Source: Nocardioides sp. Soil805
GTDB lineage: Bacteria > Actinomycetota > Actinomycetes > Propionibacteriales > Nocardioidaceae
Reading direction: 5' to 3'
NCBI RefSeq assembly: GCF_001429625.1
Contig: NZ_LMSU01000001.1
Coordinates: 873,498 to 937,497 of the forward strand
DNA: 64,000 nucleotides
Position 1 is the stretch's first letter, and the number at the start of each line of letters is the position of its first letter. Made by a program: the position numbers and the translations under genes. Shown in pieces: positions 35,501 to 43,834 of the stretch. Below the pieces are notes generated by a model. The model saw only the letters and a program-made list of their open reading frames with translations. It did not search any database and was not told the origin of the DNA.

Positions 35501-35608
35501 GTCGTCCTCCTCACGGCGGCGCCACCAGACGACCACCGCGAGGAGCACGAACGGACCGAACGCGAGCAGCAGCGTGAGCGCCTGCTCGTAGGGGTGCAGC
35601 GACCCCAT
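35498..35608 (-). CDS. Small single-helix membrane protein
   Basis: A 36-residue protein beginning MGSLHPYEQALTLLLAFGPF, then a hydrophobic stretch to VVVWWRRREEDD. It follows pruA by 43 bp on the same strand. A GTG 15 bp upstream could add VTSLH. Similar tiny proteins (hydrophobic helix, then WRRR) occur in related genomes as I recall, but the role is unknown. Its last codons fall in the first bases of the repeat array. Confidence 0.55.
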   Translation of the reverse strand: MGSLHPYEQALTLLLAFGPFVLLAVVVWWRRREEDD

Positions 35609-35651
35609 GTGGAGCGACGTCACGGGATGGAACGGGGTCACGGAGTGCTGG

Positions 35652-37286
35652 TCACTCCACGTCCATGTACGGGTACCGGTGGTCCTTCGGGGGCACGAAG
35701 GTCTCCTTGATGGACCGCGGCGACGTCCAGCGCAGCAGGTTGACCGCGGCGCCGGCCTTGTCGTTGGTGCCCGACGCGCGGCCACCGCCGAAGGGCTGCT
35801 GCCCCACGACCGCGCCGGTCGGCTTGTCGTTGATGTAGAAGTTGCCGGCCGCGAAGCGCAGCGCCTGGCGGGCCCACGCCACCGCGGAGCGGTCCTGGGC
35901 GATGATCGCCCCGGTCAGGGCGTACGGCGCGAACGACTCCATCTGGGCCACGACCTGCTCGAAGCGGTCGTCCTCGTACACGTGGACGGCCAGGATCGGG
36001 CCGAAGTACTCCTCGGAGAACATCTGGTCCGTCGGGTCGGTGGAGACCACGATCGTCGGGCGCACGAAGTACCCCACCGAGTCGTCGGTCTGGCCGCCGG
36101 CCAGCAGTGTGAGGTGCTTGTTGGCCCGCACCCGCGCGATCGCCTTCTTGTGCTTGGCGAAGGCGCGCTCGTCGATCACCGCGCCCATGAAGTGGCTGAA
36201 GTCGGTGACGTCGCCCATCGAGAGGCCCTCGGTGTCGGCGACCAGCTGGTCCTTGATCTTGTCCCACACGGACCGCGCGACGTACGCACGCGACGCCGCC
36301 GAGCACTTCTGGCCCTGGTACTCGAAGGCACCACGCAGCAGCGCCACGCGGGTGACGTCGGGGTCGGCGGACGGGTGCGCGACCACGAAGTCCTTGCCGC
36401 CGGTCTCGCCCACGATGCGCGGGTAGGCGCGGTAGCCGGAGATGTTGGTCCCCACCGTCTGCCACAGGTGCTGGAAGGTCGGCGTCGAGCCGGTGAAGTG
36501 GATGGCGGCCAGGTCCGGGTGGGTCAGCGCGACCTTCGAGACCTCGAGGCCGTCACCGGGGAGCATGTTGATGACGCCGGGCGGCATCCCGGCCTCCTCC
36601 AGGAGCTCCATGGTCAGCGACGCGGCCAGCTGCTGGGTCGGCGACGGCTTCCAGATCACCGTGTTGCCCATCAGGGCCGGCGCGGTCGGCAGGTTGCCCG
36701 CGATCGCGGTGAAGTTGAAGGGCGTGATCGCGTAGACGAAGCCCTCGAGCGGGCGGTGGTCGGTGCGGTTCCAGATGCCGGGGCTGTTGGCGATCGGCTG
36801 GTCGGTGAGGATCTCGCGGGCGTAGTGGACGTTGAAGCGCCAGAAGTCGATGAGCTCGCACGCCGCGTCGATCTCGGCCTGGAACGCGGTCTTGGACTGG
36901 CCCAGCATCGTCGCGGCGTTGAGGCGCTGGCGCCACGGGCCGGCGAGCAGGTCGGCCGCCTTGAGGATGATCGCGGCGCGGTCGTCGAACGACATCGCCT
37001 GCCACTCCGGGGCCGCGGCCGCCGCGGCCTTCACGGCCGCCTCGGCGTCCTTGGCCGTGGTGTTCTTGAAGGTGCCCAGCACGTGCTGGTGGTCGTGGGG
37101 CTGGACGACCTTGATCTCCGCGCCGCCGCCGTTGCGCCTGCGGCCGTTGATGTGGGCCCGCAGGGTGTGCTGCTTGCCCTCCAGCCGGGCCAGCTCCACC
37201 TTCAGCGCGGCGCGCTCGGGGCTGTGCGGGGCGTAGGTGAGGTTCGGCTCGTTGACCGGAGCCGGAGGAGAAGTGATCGCGTCCAT
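35652..37286 (-). CDS. pruA: 1-pyrroline-5-carboxylate dehydrogenase
   Basis: A 544-residue aldehyde dehydrogenase that oxidises glutamate-5-semialdehyde to glutamate with NAD in proline breakdown. The catalytic Cys328 lies in GAFEYQGQKCSAASR, and the general base Glu294 lies in RIVGETGGKDFV. The N-terminal region (NPNLTYAP-like PVNEPNLTYAPHSPERA) matches the stand-alone eukaryote/actinobacteria type. It has no proline dehydrogenase domain, and no putB-like gene is visible here. A TAGGGT hexamer overlaps the stop codon of the gene upstream, 7 nt before ATG 37286. Confidence 0.95.
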   Translation of the reverse strand: MDAITSPPAPVNEPNLTYAPHSPERAALKVELARLEGKQHTLRAHINGRRRNGGGAEIKVVQPHDHQHVLGTFKNTTAKDAEAAVKAAAAAAPEWQAMSFDDRAAIILKAADLLAGPWRQRLNAATMLGQSKTAFQAEIDAACELIDFWRFNVHYAREILTDQPIANSPGIWNRTDHRPLEGFVYAITPFNFTAIAGNLPTAPALMGNTVIWKPSPTQQLAASLTMELLEEAGMPPGVINMLPGDGLEVSKVALTHPDLAAIHFTGSTPTFQHLWQTVGTNISGYRAYPRIVGETGGKDFVVAHPSADPDVTRVALLRGAFEYQGQKCSAASRAYVARSVWDKIKDQLVADTEGLSMGDVTDFSHFMGAVIDERAFAKHKKAIARVRANKHLTLLAGGQTDDSVGYFVRPTIVVSTDPTDQMFSEEYFGPILAVHVYEDDRFEQVVAQMESFAPYALTGAIIAQDRSAVAWARQALRFAAGNFYINDKPTGAVVGQQPFGGGRASGTNDKAGAAVNLLRWTSPRSIKETFVPPKDHRYPYMDVE

Positions 37287-37293
37287 GGGGCCG

Positions 37294-37299
37294 ACCCTA
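37294..37299 (-). promoter_or_regulatory. Possible internal leaderless -10 of pruA
   Basis: TAGGGT followed by CGGCCCC and ATG 37286. The TAG is also the stop codon of the DUF6912-like gene. Because the genes are co-directional with a 10-bp gap, it could equally be chance or part of a ribosome site. Confidence 0.3.
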
Positions 37300-37635
37300 G
37301 CGACCCGCGATCAGGTCCGGAATCTCCTGGGTGGCGTACCACGCGAGGTCGTCGTCGGGGTCGGCGTCGTCCGCGGTGTCGACGTGCACCGAGGCGACCA
37401 GCCGCACCGGCACCGACAGGGCGCCGTCCGGGACCTCGGCGACCAGGACGACCCGCCGCCCAGGACCGTCCAGCAGCGCGGCGGAGGCGTCCGCGGCGGT
37501 CATCAGCGCGGCGTACTCGGCCTCCTCGGACTCGTCCTCGGCCGTGATGGGGTCCGCGCCGACCGGCACGGTCCCCTCGGTGTGGAAGCGCGCCAGCTCG
37601 TCCAGCGTGGTGGGCAGGTAGGTGCGCACGCTCAC
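37297..37635 (-). CDS. DUF6912-like small protein
   Basis: A 112-residue protein beginning VSVRTYLPTTLDELARFHTE and containing DESEEAEYAALMTAADASAA and RRVVLVAEVPDG. I recall this pattern from an actinobacterial family of unknown function (DUF6912), but cannot check. The GTG start at 37635 overlaps the WS/DGAT stop (GTGA). It probably forms an operon with the WS/DGAT gene upstream and pruA downstream. Confidence 0.65.
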   Translation of the reverse strand: MSVRTYLPTTLDELARFHTEGTVPVGADPITAEDESEEAEYAALMTAADASAALLDGPGRRVVLVAEVPDGALSVPVRLVASVHVDTADDADPDDDLAWYATQEIPDLIAGR

Positions 37636-39071
37636 GACCCCTCCCCCGTACGCCGTCCGCGCGGGGCCCGCTTGCGGGCGCCGCTGGCCGACTCGGCGAG
37701 CTCGTCGAGGGACTCCAGGAGGCACTGGCCCAGGGTGTCGACGTCCGGCACCGCGTCGCGGTCGGCGGTGATCCCGTAGAAGACGCCCCCGTTGTACGAC
37801 GTGACGCCGACGGCCAGCGTGTGCTCGGGGAGCAGCGGCTGGACCGGGTACGTCTCGAGCATCTCCGCGCCGGCGGCGTACAGCGGGAACTGCGGGCCCG
37901 GGACGTTGGTGACCGACAGGTGGAAGCCCCGACGGGCCTCCTCGGCCGCGACCCGGGAGCCGAGGGCGTGGAACGTCGTCGGCGCGAAGCCCGCGATGCC
38001 CGCCAGGCGGCGGGCGGAGACGGCCCGGCCGGTCTCCTTGTGGGCCTGGAAGCTGTAGCTCACCTGGTGCAGGCGCACCACCGCCGAGGCCTCGCTGATC
38101 GGCAGGTTGACCAGGTGGCCGGCGACCTGGGTGCCCAGCGACGTGGCCTCGAGGTCGTCGTCGATCACCGACATCGGGACCATGGCCCGGATGGTGCGGA
38201 CGCCGGCCATCGACTCGGTGCGGGTCATCAGCCACCCGCGCAGGGCGCCCGCGATGGTGGCCAGGACCACGTCGTTGATCGTGCCGCCGTGCACCGTGCG
38301 GATGCGCTTGTAGACCTCGAGCTCGGTGGGGATCGCGAGGTAGCGGCGCTGCTGCGACAGCGGACGGTTGATCGGGCTGCCGTGGACCGGGCTCCGGCCG
38401 GCGAGCGCGCCGGCGACGCCACCCACGCGGTGGGCGAGGGCGGTGACCCCGCGCGTGGCCGACTGGGCGTTGGCCCGCACCGTCTGGACGGCCGTCATGG
38501 GGTGCTCCACGCTGTCGCTGAGCGCGTCGAGAGCCAGGCCCAGCGCGGTGGGTCGACCCCGCGGACGCCACTCGTCGTGGCCGAGGTCCCGCGCCTCCGC
38601 GGAGGTGTCGAGCAGCACCTGGCCGATGTCCACGGTCTCGCGCCCGTCGACGAGGATCTGGTGACTCTTGGTCAGGACGGCGACCCGGCCGCCCTCGAGG
38701 CCCTCGACGAAGTAGATCTCCCACAGCGGTCGGGTGCGATCGAGCGGGCGCGAGGCGATCCTCGCCACCAGCTCGCGGAGCTGGCGGTGGTCACCGGGGC
38801 GCGGCAGGGCGGAGCGGCGTACGTGGTAGCCGATCTCGAAGTCGGGGTCGTCGACCCACACGGGGTTGGCGAGCCGGCCGGGGACGGTCTGCAGCCGCTG
38901 GCGGTAGCGGGGCACGAAGGCGATCCGGTCGGCGATGAGCTCGACCAGGCGGGCGTGGTCGAAGCCGGAGTCGCCGGGATCGAAGATCTCGACCGTGGCG
39001 TTGTGCATGGGTGTCGACGGGGACTCGGTGGCCAGCAAGGCCAGGTCCCGCGGCCGCAGCCGCTCGGTCAT
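37632..39071 (-). CDS. WS/DGAT family acyltransferase with altered catalytic motif
   Basis: A 479-residue member of the WS/DGAT family. The N-terminal MTERLRPRDLALLATESPST and the C-terminal SVTNVPGPQFPLYAAGAEM are typical. At the catalytic motif HHxxxDG the sequence is SHQILVDG: the first His (137) and DG (142-143) are present, but the second, catalytic His is Gln138. It may be inactive, or use another base. ATG 39071 has AAGGGG upstream. It overlaps the DUF6912-like gene and differs in sequence and context from the WS/DGAT at 19.8-21.1 kb. Confidence 0.85.
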   Translation of the reverse strand: MTERLRPRDLALLATESPSTPMHNATVEIFDPGDSGFDHARLVELIADRIAFVPRYRQRLQTVPGRLANPVWVDDPDFEIGYHVRRSALPRPGDHRQLRELVARIASRPLDRTRPLWEIYFVEGLEGGRVAVLTKSHQILVDGRETVDIGQVLLDTSAEARDLGHDEWRPRGRPTALGLALDALSDSVEHPMTAVQTVRANAQSATRGVTALAHRVGGVAGALAGRSPVHGSPINRPLSQQRRYLAIPTELEVYKRIRTVHGGTINDVVLATIAGALRGWLMTRTESMAGVRTIRAMVPMSVIDDDLEATSLGTQVAGHLVNLPISEASAVVRLHQVSYSFQAHKETGRAVSARRLAGIAGFAPTTFHALGSRVAAEEARRGFHLSVTNVPGPQFPLYAAGAEMLETYPVQPLLPEHTLAVGVTSYNGGVFYGITADRDAVPDVDTLGQCLLESLDELAESASGARKRAPRGRRTGEGS

Positions 39072-39239
39072 GTGCGCCCCTTCGTCGTGGTGTCGGACAC
39101 TTCTGGAGGCCCGCGGGAAGGCCCCGACGCCGACGGTGTTGCTCCGCGTGGGATTCTGGCAGAGGCTCCCACCCCTGGCGGTGGGAGTCCAACGCAGGGA
39201 CGGGGACGGACCCGTCAGACCCACTCGCTGGAGGAACAC
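39072..39239. promoter_or_regulatory. Divergent intergenic region with an 8-bp hairpin
   Basis: CTCCCACC (39166-39173) and GGTGGGAG (39180-39187) form a perfect stem with a 6-nt loop between the WS/DGAT and lipoprotein starts. It could be an operator. No other feature is evident. Confidence 0.4.
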
Positions 39240-39680
39240 ATGCGCGCGACGCGGCTCGCCCCGCTGGCCACGACCCTGCTGCTGGTGACGCTGGGCGTCA
39301 CGGGGTGCAGCGACGACGACGCCACCGAGCCGGAGTCCGGCGCCAGCACCAGCTCGTCGACGCCCTCGGAGTCGACGAGCAGCGGCACGCCCAGCGACTC
39401 GGGCAGCCCGGAGGCGGACACCCCGAGCATCGAGATCACCTTCGAGGGCGACACCGTCACCCCCAACGGCGAGCGCGTCGCCGTACCGATGGGCCAGGAG
39501 ATCGACCTTGTCGTCACCGCCGACCAGCCCGGCGAGATCCACGTGCACTCCACCCCGGAGCAGGAGCTCGCCTACGAGGCGGGCACCACCACCCTGCCCC
39601 TGACGATCGACCAACCCGGCGTCGTCGAGGTCGAGTCCCACGACCTCGAGCTCACGATCGTCCAGCTCGAAGTCCGCTGA
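39240..39680 (+). CDS. Lipoprotein with cupredoxin-like domain
   Basis: A 146-residue lipoprotein starting at ATG 39240 with GGAGGA upstream. The lipobox LGVTGC puts the lipid-bearing Cys at residue 23, followed by a Ser/Thr/Glu-rich linker (about 25-62). The C-terminal 80 residues (EITFEGDTVTPNGERVAVPM, then GEIHVHSTPEQELAYEAG) look like a small cupredoxin fold. The HVHS segment offers His ligands, but the usual Cys-His-Met set is not complete. It ends 1 bp before a polytopic membrane protein gene, so the two probably work as a pair. Confidence 0.7.
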   Translation: MRATRLAPLATTLLLVTLGVTGCSDDDATEPESGASTSSSTPSESTSSGTPSDSGSPEADTPSIEITFEGDTVTPNGERVAVPMGQEIDLVVTADQPGEIHVHSTPEQELAYEAGTTTLPLTIDQPGVVEVESHDLELTIVQLEVR

Positions 39681-39681
39681 G

Positions 39682-41037
39682 GTGGCGCTGCTGGAGCCCG
39701 GGACCGATCCCGGGGGCCGTGACCTGCTCGCCCACGGCATCGGCGGGGCCAAGGACCTGCCGATCCCCCTCGAGCTCGCGATCGCCGGCGCCGTCGCGGC
39801 GCTGGTGGTCTCCTTCACCGTGCTGGCCCTCGCCTGGCGCACCCCGCGGTACGACGACGCGGGCGCCAGCGGCCGTCCGGCTCCCGCCTGGCTCGACCGG
39901 CTGACCTCCTCCACCCCGTGGCGGGTCGGCCTGCGCGTCCTCGGCCTCGTCGCCTTCCTGTACGTCGCCGCCGCGGCCGTCTTCGGCCAGGACACGCTGG
40001 TGAACCCGTTCCTCGGGGTCTTCTACGTCCTGCTGTGGGTCGGCATCGTCCCGCTGTCGGTCCTCCTGGGACCGGTCTGGAAGGCGATCAGCCCCAGCCG
40101 CACGATCAACGCCGCGCTGGCCCGCATCTCGGGCAGCGACCCCGAGGAGGGGATGTACGCCTACCCCGCGCGCCTCGGCTACTGGCCGGCCGCCGTCGGC
40201 CTGTTCGCGTTCGTGTGGCTGGAGCTCGTCTACCCGCACTCCACCGAGATCGGTCCGGTCCGGCTCTGGTGCGCGGTCTACCTCGGCATCATGCTCATCG
40301 GCGGCGCGCTCTTCGGCAACCGCTTCTTCGAGCGCGCGGACCCCTTCGAGGTCTACTCCTCGCTGGTGGCCAGGCTGTCGGTCTGGGGCCACCGCGACGG
40401 GCGCCTGGTCCTGCGCAGCCCGCTGGCCAACCTCGCCACCGTCCCGGTCGCTCCCGGGCTCGTCGGCGTCGTGGCGGTGCTGTTCGGCAGCACGGCGTAC
40501 GACTCCTTCAAGGAGGCCAGCCCGTGGGTCCGGTTCGTGCAGACGACGAGCATCCCCTCGGGGCTGATCGACAACCTGGCGCTGCTGGCCTTCTGCGTGG
40601 GCGTCGGCGTGATCTTCGCGGTCGGCTGCATGGCGACCGGGGTGGCGCCCGGCACGCGGCGCTCGACGCTGCCCGACCTCTTCGCGCACTCGATCGTGCC
40701 GATCATCGTGGGCTACATCATCGCCCACTACCTGACCTACCTCGTCGAGTACGGCCAGACGACCCTGGTGCAGCTGAGCGACCCGTTCAGCCGCGGTGAC
40801 GACTACCTCGGCACCGCCGACCTCTCGGTGAACTACTGGCTCTCGTTCCACCCGGACTTCCTGGCCCGGCTCAAGGTCGGCGCGGTGGTGGCCGGCCACG
40901 TGCTCGGCGTCATCGCGGCGCACGACCGCGCCATCGCGCTGCTCCCGCGCCGGCACCAGCTCACGGGCCAGCTCCCGCTGCTCCTGGCGATGGTGTTCTT
41001 CACCGTGGGCGGGCTCTACCTGCTGTTCGCCGCCTGA
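39682..41037 (+). CDS. Polytopic membrane protein (FedB/'fenitrothion hydrolase'-like annotation group)
   Basis: A 451-residue protein with about ten membrane helices, beginning LLAHGIGGAKDLPIPLELAI and containing GNRFFERADPFEVYSSLVAR. Proteins with this N-terminus are often labelled fenitrothion hydrolase, from a Burkholderia pesticide gene, as far as I recall. That label says little about the natural role. It starts with GTG 39682, one base after the lipoprotein stop, so the pair is likely translated together. Roles in transport or in handling a ligand from the lipoprotein are possible. Confidence 0.65.
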   Translation: MALLEPGTDPGGRDLLAHGIGGAKDLPIPLELAIAGAVAALVVSFTVLALAWRTPRYDDAGASGRPAPAWLDRLTSSTPWRVGLRVLGLVAFLYVAAAAVFGQDTLVNPFLGVFYVLLWVGIVPLSVLLGPVWKAISPSRTINAALARISGSDPEEGMYAYPARLGYWPAAVGLFAFVWLELVYPHSTEIGPVRLWCAVYLGIMLIGGALFGNRFFERADPFEVYSSLVARLSVWGHRDGRLVLRSPLANLATVPVAPGLVGVVAVLFGSTAYDSFKEASPWVRFVQTTSIPSGLIDNLALLAFCVGVGVIFAVGCMATGVAPGTRRSTLPDLFAHSIVPIIVGYIIAHYLTYLVEYGQTTLVQLSDPFSRGDDYLGTADLSVNYWLSFHPDFLARLKVGAVVAGHVLGVIAAHDRAIALLPRRHQLTGQLPLLLAMVFFTVGGLYLLFAA

Positions 41038-41121
41038 GGAGTCCCGCCCCGGGGAACGAGACCGGCCGTCGGCACGGAGCCGACGCCGATCCCGTTCCCC
41101 ACCCGGGACGTTTCTCGGTGC
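41038..41121. terminator. Convergent junction hairpin
   Basis: Nested complementary arms fill the 84-bp gap: GTCCCG (41041-41046) with CGGGAC (41104-41109), GGGGAACG with CGTTCCCC, and GTCGGC (41068-41073) with GCCGAC (41079-41084). The layout is near symmetric, so it can work for both the membrane-protein gene and the RTX gene. Confidence 0.55.
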
Positions 41122-42453
41122 TCAGCCCAGCCAGGCCAGGCGCGCGTCGGCGTACGCCGCGCGCGTCGGGTCGGCGGACTGCGTGGTCGCGGCCTGGCGC
41201 GCACCCGCGCCGGCGACCGGCCCGTAGGGCCAGCCGGCGGGGAGGTAGTTGATCACGGTGATCGACTCGCAGGTCTCCCGGTCGGCGCGGATCTTGTCGA
41301 GCGGGTCGACGCGGCCCACGTAGATCACGCGGTCGCTCTTGCCCTCGCGCGGGGTGCCGATGTCGTCGTAGTCGTCGCAGTAGAACTCGTCCCACACACC
41401 GTCGTCGTACAGGTAGATGGTGTCGCTGCCCTGCTCGCTGAAGACCGAGTCCTGACCGGGACCGACGAAGATGGTGTCGTTGCCCTCGTCGCCCTTGATG
41501 TAGCGGTCGTTGCCGTCGCCGTCGATGAGCACGTCGTCGCCGGGGCCTCCCGTCAGGGAGTGGTCGTCACCGGGACCGCCGTCGACGACGTCGTTGTCGG
41601 GTCCGCCGATGAGCTTGTCGCGACCGTCGCCACCGCGGATCACGTCGTTGCCGGGGCCGCCGTTGATCTCCGGGGTCTTCCCGCCGGTGCTCTTGTTCTT
41701 CGACCGGTCGACGGCGATCCCGTCGTCGCCGAGGCCGCCGTCGAGGACGTCGTTGCCGGGTCCGCCGTTGATGTTCTCGGCGCCGTCCGAGCCGGAGATC
41801 ACGTCGTCGCCCGAGGCGCCCGCGAGCTGGTCGTCGCCCGTGCCGCCGTCGATCGCGTCGTTGTCGCCGTTGCCGTCGATGCGGTCGTTGCCGTCACCGC
41901 CGAGGATCGTGTCGTTGCCGGTGCCGCCGTCGACGCGGTCGCCCTCGGTGCCGCCGTCGATGCTGTCGTTGCCCGCGGCGCCGACCAGCCAGTCGGCCCC
42001 GGAGAGGCCCTGCAGCGAGTCGTCGCCGCCCTGGCCCTGGAGCTTGTCGTCGCCGGCCTGGCCGACGAGAGCGTCGTTGCCGGGGCCGCCGACGACCATG
42101 TCGTCGCCGTCGCCGCCGTCGAGGGCGTCGTTGCCGGTGCCACCCATGAGCAGGTCGCGACCGCCGCCGCCGAGCACGGTGTCGTGGTCGTCCTGGCCCC
42201 ACAACTTGTCGTTGCCGGAGCCGCCGTCGACCCAGTCGTCGTCGGGACCGGCGTAGACGGTGTCCTTGCCGCCCTTCGAGCTGACCCGGTCGTTGCCGGA
42301 CAGGGCCTTGATCGTCTCGGGGCGGCCGGAGCCGTTGAGCTGGTCCGCTGCCCTCGAGGCCGTCATCTGGGCACCCATGGCGGGTCCCGCTGCGAGGCCG
42401 AGGCAAACGAGCAAACTGACGGACGCGCCGGAGCGCGCGAGGATACTCTGCAT
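41122..42453 (-). CDS. Secreted RTX-type calcium-binding repeat protein
   Basis: A 443-residue exported protein. Residues 1-27 form a Sec signal peptide (SLLVCLGLAAGPAMGA). Residues about 40-340 consist of RTX nonapeptides of the type GGxGxDxLx (for example GGTGNDALDGGDGDDMVVGG and GGPGNDVIRGGDGRDKLIGG), which fold into a beta-roll with Ca2+. The C-terminal ~100 residues (CDDYDDIGTPREGKSDRVIY) have no RTX pattern and contain two Cys. Typical RTX proteins leave by type I secretion; here a Sec signal is used and no type I genes are visible. No enzymatic domain was found, so it may be structural or adhesive. Confidence 0.85.
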   Translation of the reverse strand: MQSILARSGASVSLLVCLGLAAGPAMGAQMTASRAADQLNGSGRPETIKALSGNDRVSSKGGKDTVYAGPDDDWVDGGSGNDKLWGQDDHDTVLGGGGRDLLMGGTGNDALDGGDGDDMVVGGPGNDALVGQAGDDKLQGQGGDDSLQGLSGADWLVGAAGNDSIDGGTEGDRVDGGTGNDTILGGDGNDRIDGNGDNDAIDGGTGDDQLAGASGDDVISGSDGAENINGGPGNDVLDGGLGDDGIAVDRSKNKSTGGKTPEINGGPGNDVIRGGDGRDKLIGGPDNDVVDGGPGDDHSLTGGPGDDVLIDGDGNDRYIKGDEGNDTIFVGPGQDSVFSEQGSDTIYLYDDGVWDEFYCDDYDDIGTPREGKSDRVIYVGRVDPLDKIRADRETCESITVINYLPAGWPYGPVAGAGARQAATTQSADPTRAAYADARLAWLG

Positions 42454-42550
42454 GGGAGTACTCCAAATGGGGGTTGATACGGGGGGGACGCCCAGTAAAA
42501 CCCCTTGACGCGCTCTTGTCAGATCCTTGAGAAAGGATCACCCCTTCGGA
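42454..42550. promoter_or_regulatory. Region between RTX and tadZ-like genes with a small hairpin
   Basis: GATCCTT-GAGA-AAGGATC (42521-42538) is a perfect 7-bp stem 13 nt after the tadZ-like stop on the minus strand, and could terminate that operon. The rest carries the RTX promoter; the local sequence is less GC-rich than its surroundings (TTTTACTGGGC, ATTTGGAGTACTCCC). Confidence 0.45.
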
Positions 42551-43831
42551 CTAGTCCCTCCGGCCCCTCGGGGCCCGCCGCCAACGCCCTCTCGACGCCC
42601 GTCGGCCGGCGCCCTGGACGGTCACCGAGGCGGGGAACGTGGCGTCCACCACTCCCGCGATCCCCCGCAGCAGGGCCGACTCCCCGACCTCGCCCAGCGC
42701 TCGGCCGGCCACGAGGGCACGGTCGACGGCCGCGCGGTCCTCCGGCAGGAAGTGCAGCCCCAGGACCCGGGTGAATCCCTCGACCATCCCGGCGATCTCC
42801 CGCTCCGACCAGCCGAGCGTCGGGCGCATGCGGTTGACCACGACCCGGACCGGCGCTCCCCCGGTGCGGTCGCGCAGCTCCACGAGACCCCGCGCCAGCC
42901 GCGACAGCCCCACGGGGTCGGCCGCGCCGACCACCACCACCTCGTCGGCGAGGTCGAGGGCGGCGAGCGTCATCGTGTTGCGCGACGGACGGGACCCGAA
43001 GTCCTGCCCGGGCTCGTCCTCGAGGCTGAAGCCCGTGTCGACGACGACGTCGCCGCGCTCCAGCGCACTCCCGAGGACCTGCTCCATCGCGGGGCCGCGC
43101 ACCTCGATCCACCGGTCTGCCCGGGGCAGCCCGGTCACGACGCGCAGGTGGTCCCCGACGCCGCGGCACGTCGAGTCGAAGCGCTCGGCGAGGTGGGCCG
43201 AGCCCGCCAGCCGGGCGGCCGAGAGGATCCCGGAGACCTCGTCGAGGATGCCGAGCTGCTGGGCGACGCCCCCGCCGTACGGATCGCCGTCGACCAGGAC
43301 GGTGTCGCGCCCGCGCCGGGCCAGCTCGGAGGCGACGGTGACCGCGGTGGTGGTGCGCCCGGGGGCGCCCCCCGGGCCCCACACGACGACGAGCCGGCGG
43401 TCCGCGCCGGCATCCGCGTCGGGTACGACGGGCGCACCGGGCCCGGCGTCGGGCTCGGCGCGGACCCGGGTGTCCTCCGCGTCCTCGATCGTGGTGACCG
43501 CCTCGACCAGGCCCTCGGGGTCGTCGAAGGCGACCAGCGCGCGGACGTCGACGCGCTGCGCGCGGGAGAGCACGTCGGGGTCGTCGGTGCGGGACACGAC
43601 GGCGACCGGGCGGACGGCGTACCGGCGCAGGTGTGCGACGGCGGCGGGATCGAGTCCCGGTGACTCCAGGCCCACCACCGCGACGTCGGCCTGACCGCTG
43701 GTCGCCGTGGCGAGCAGGTCGTCGACGTCGACGCACCTCTTGAGCACGACCACCCCGCTCTGCCCGTCGAGGCGGGCGAGCGCCGCGGACTCCCACGCGG
43801 CCCCCGAGGCCATCATCAGCACGCAGATCAC
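42551..43831 (-). CDS. CpaE/TadZ-like pilus localisation ATPase (MinD/ParA fold)
   Basis: A 426-residue protein with an N-terminal receiver-like region (about 1-115) and a MinD/ParA-type domain (about 145-400). The P-loop reads WGPGGAPGRTTTAVTVA: both Lys residues of the deviant Walker A motif KGGxGKT are missing. This kind of change is known for TadZ-group proteins. Further MinD-like segments are DTVLVDGDPYGGGVAQQLG and VVVDTGFSLEDEPG. A basic tail ends the protein. It follows the SAF/CpaB gene by 3 bp, and probably guides assembly of the Tad pilus encoded at 8.7-13.3 kb. Confidence 0.8.
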   Translation of the reverse strand: MICVLMMASGAAWESAALARLDGQSGVVVLKRCVDVDDLLATATSGQADVAVVGLESPGLDPAAVAHLRRYAVRPVAVVSRTDDPDVLSRAQRVDVRALVAFDDPEGLVEAVTTIEDAEDTRVRAEPDAGPGAPVVPDADAGADRRLVVVWGPGGAPGRTTTAVTVASELARRGRDTVLVDGDPYGGGVAQQLGILDEVSGILSAARLAGSAHLAERFDSTCRGVGDHLRVVTGLPRADRWIEVRGPAMEQVLGSALERGDVVVDTGFSLEDEPGQDFGSRPSRNTMTLAALDLADEVVVVGAADPVGLSRLARGLVELRDRTGGAPVRVVVNRMRPTLGWSEREIAGMVEGFTRVLGLHFLPEDRAAVDRALVAGRALGEVGESALLRGIAGVVDATFPASVTVQGAGRRASRGRWRRAPRGRRD

Positions 43832-43834
43832 GGG

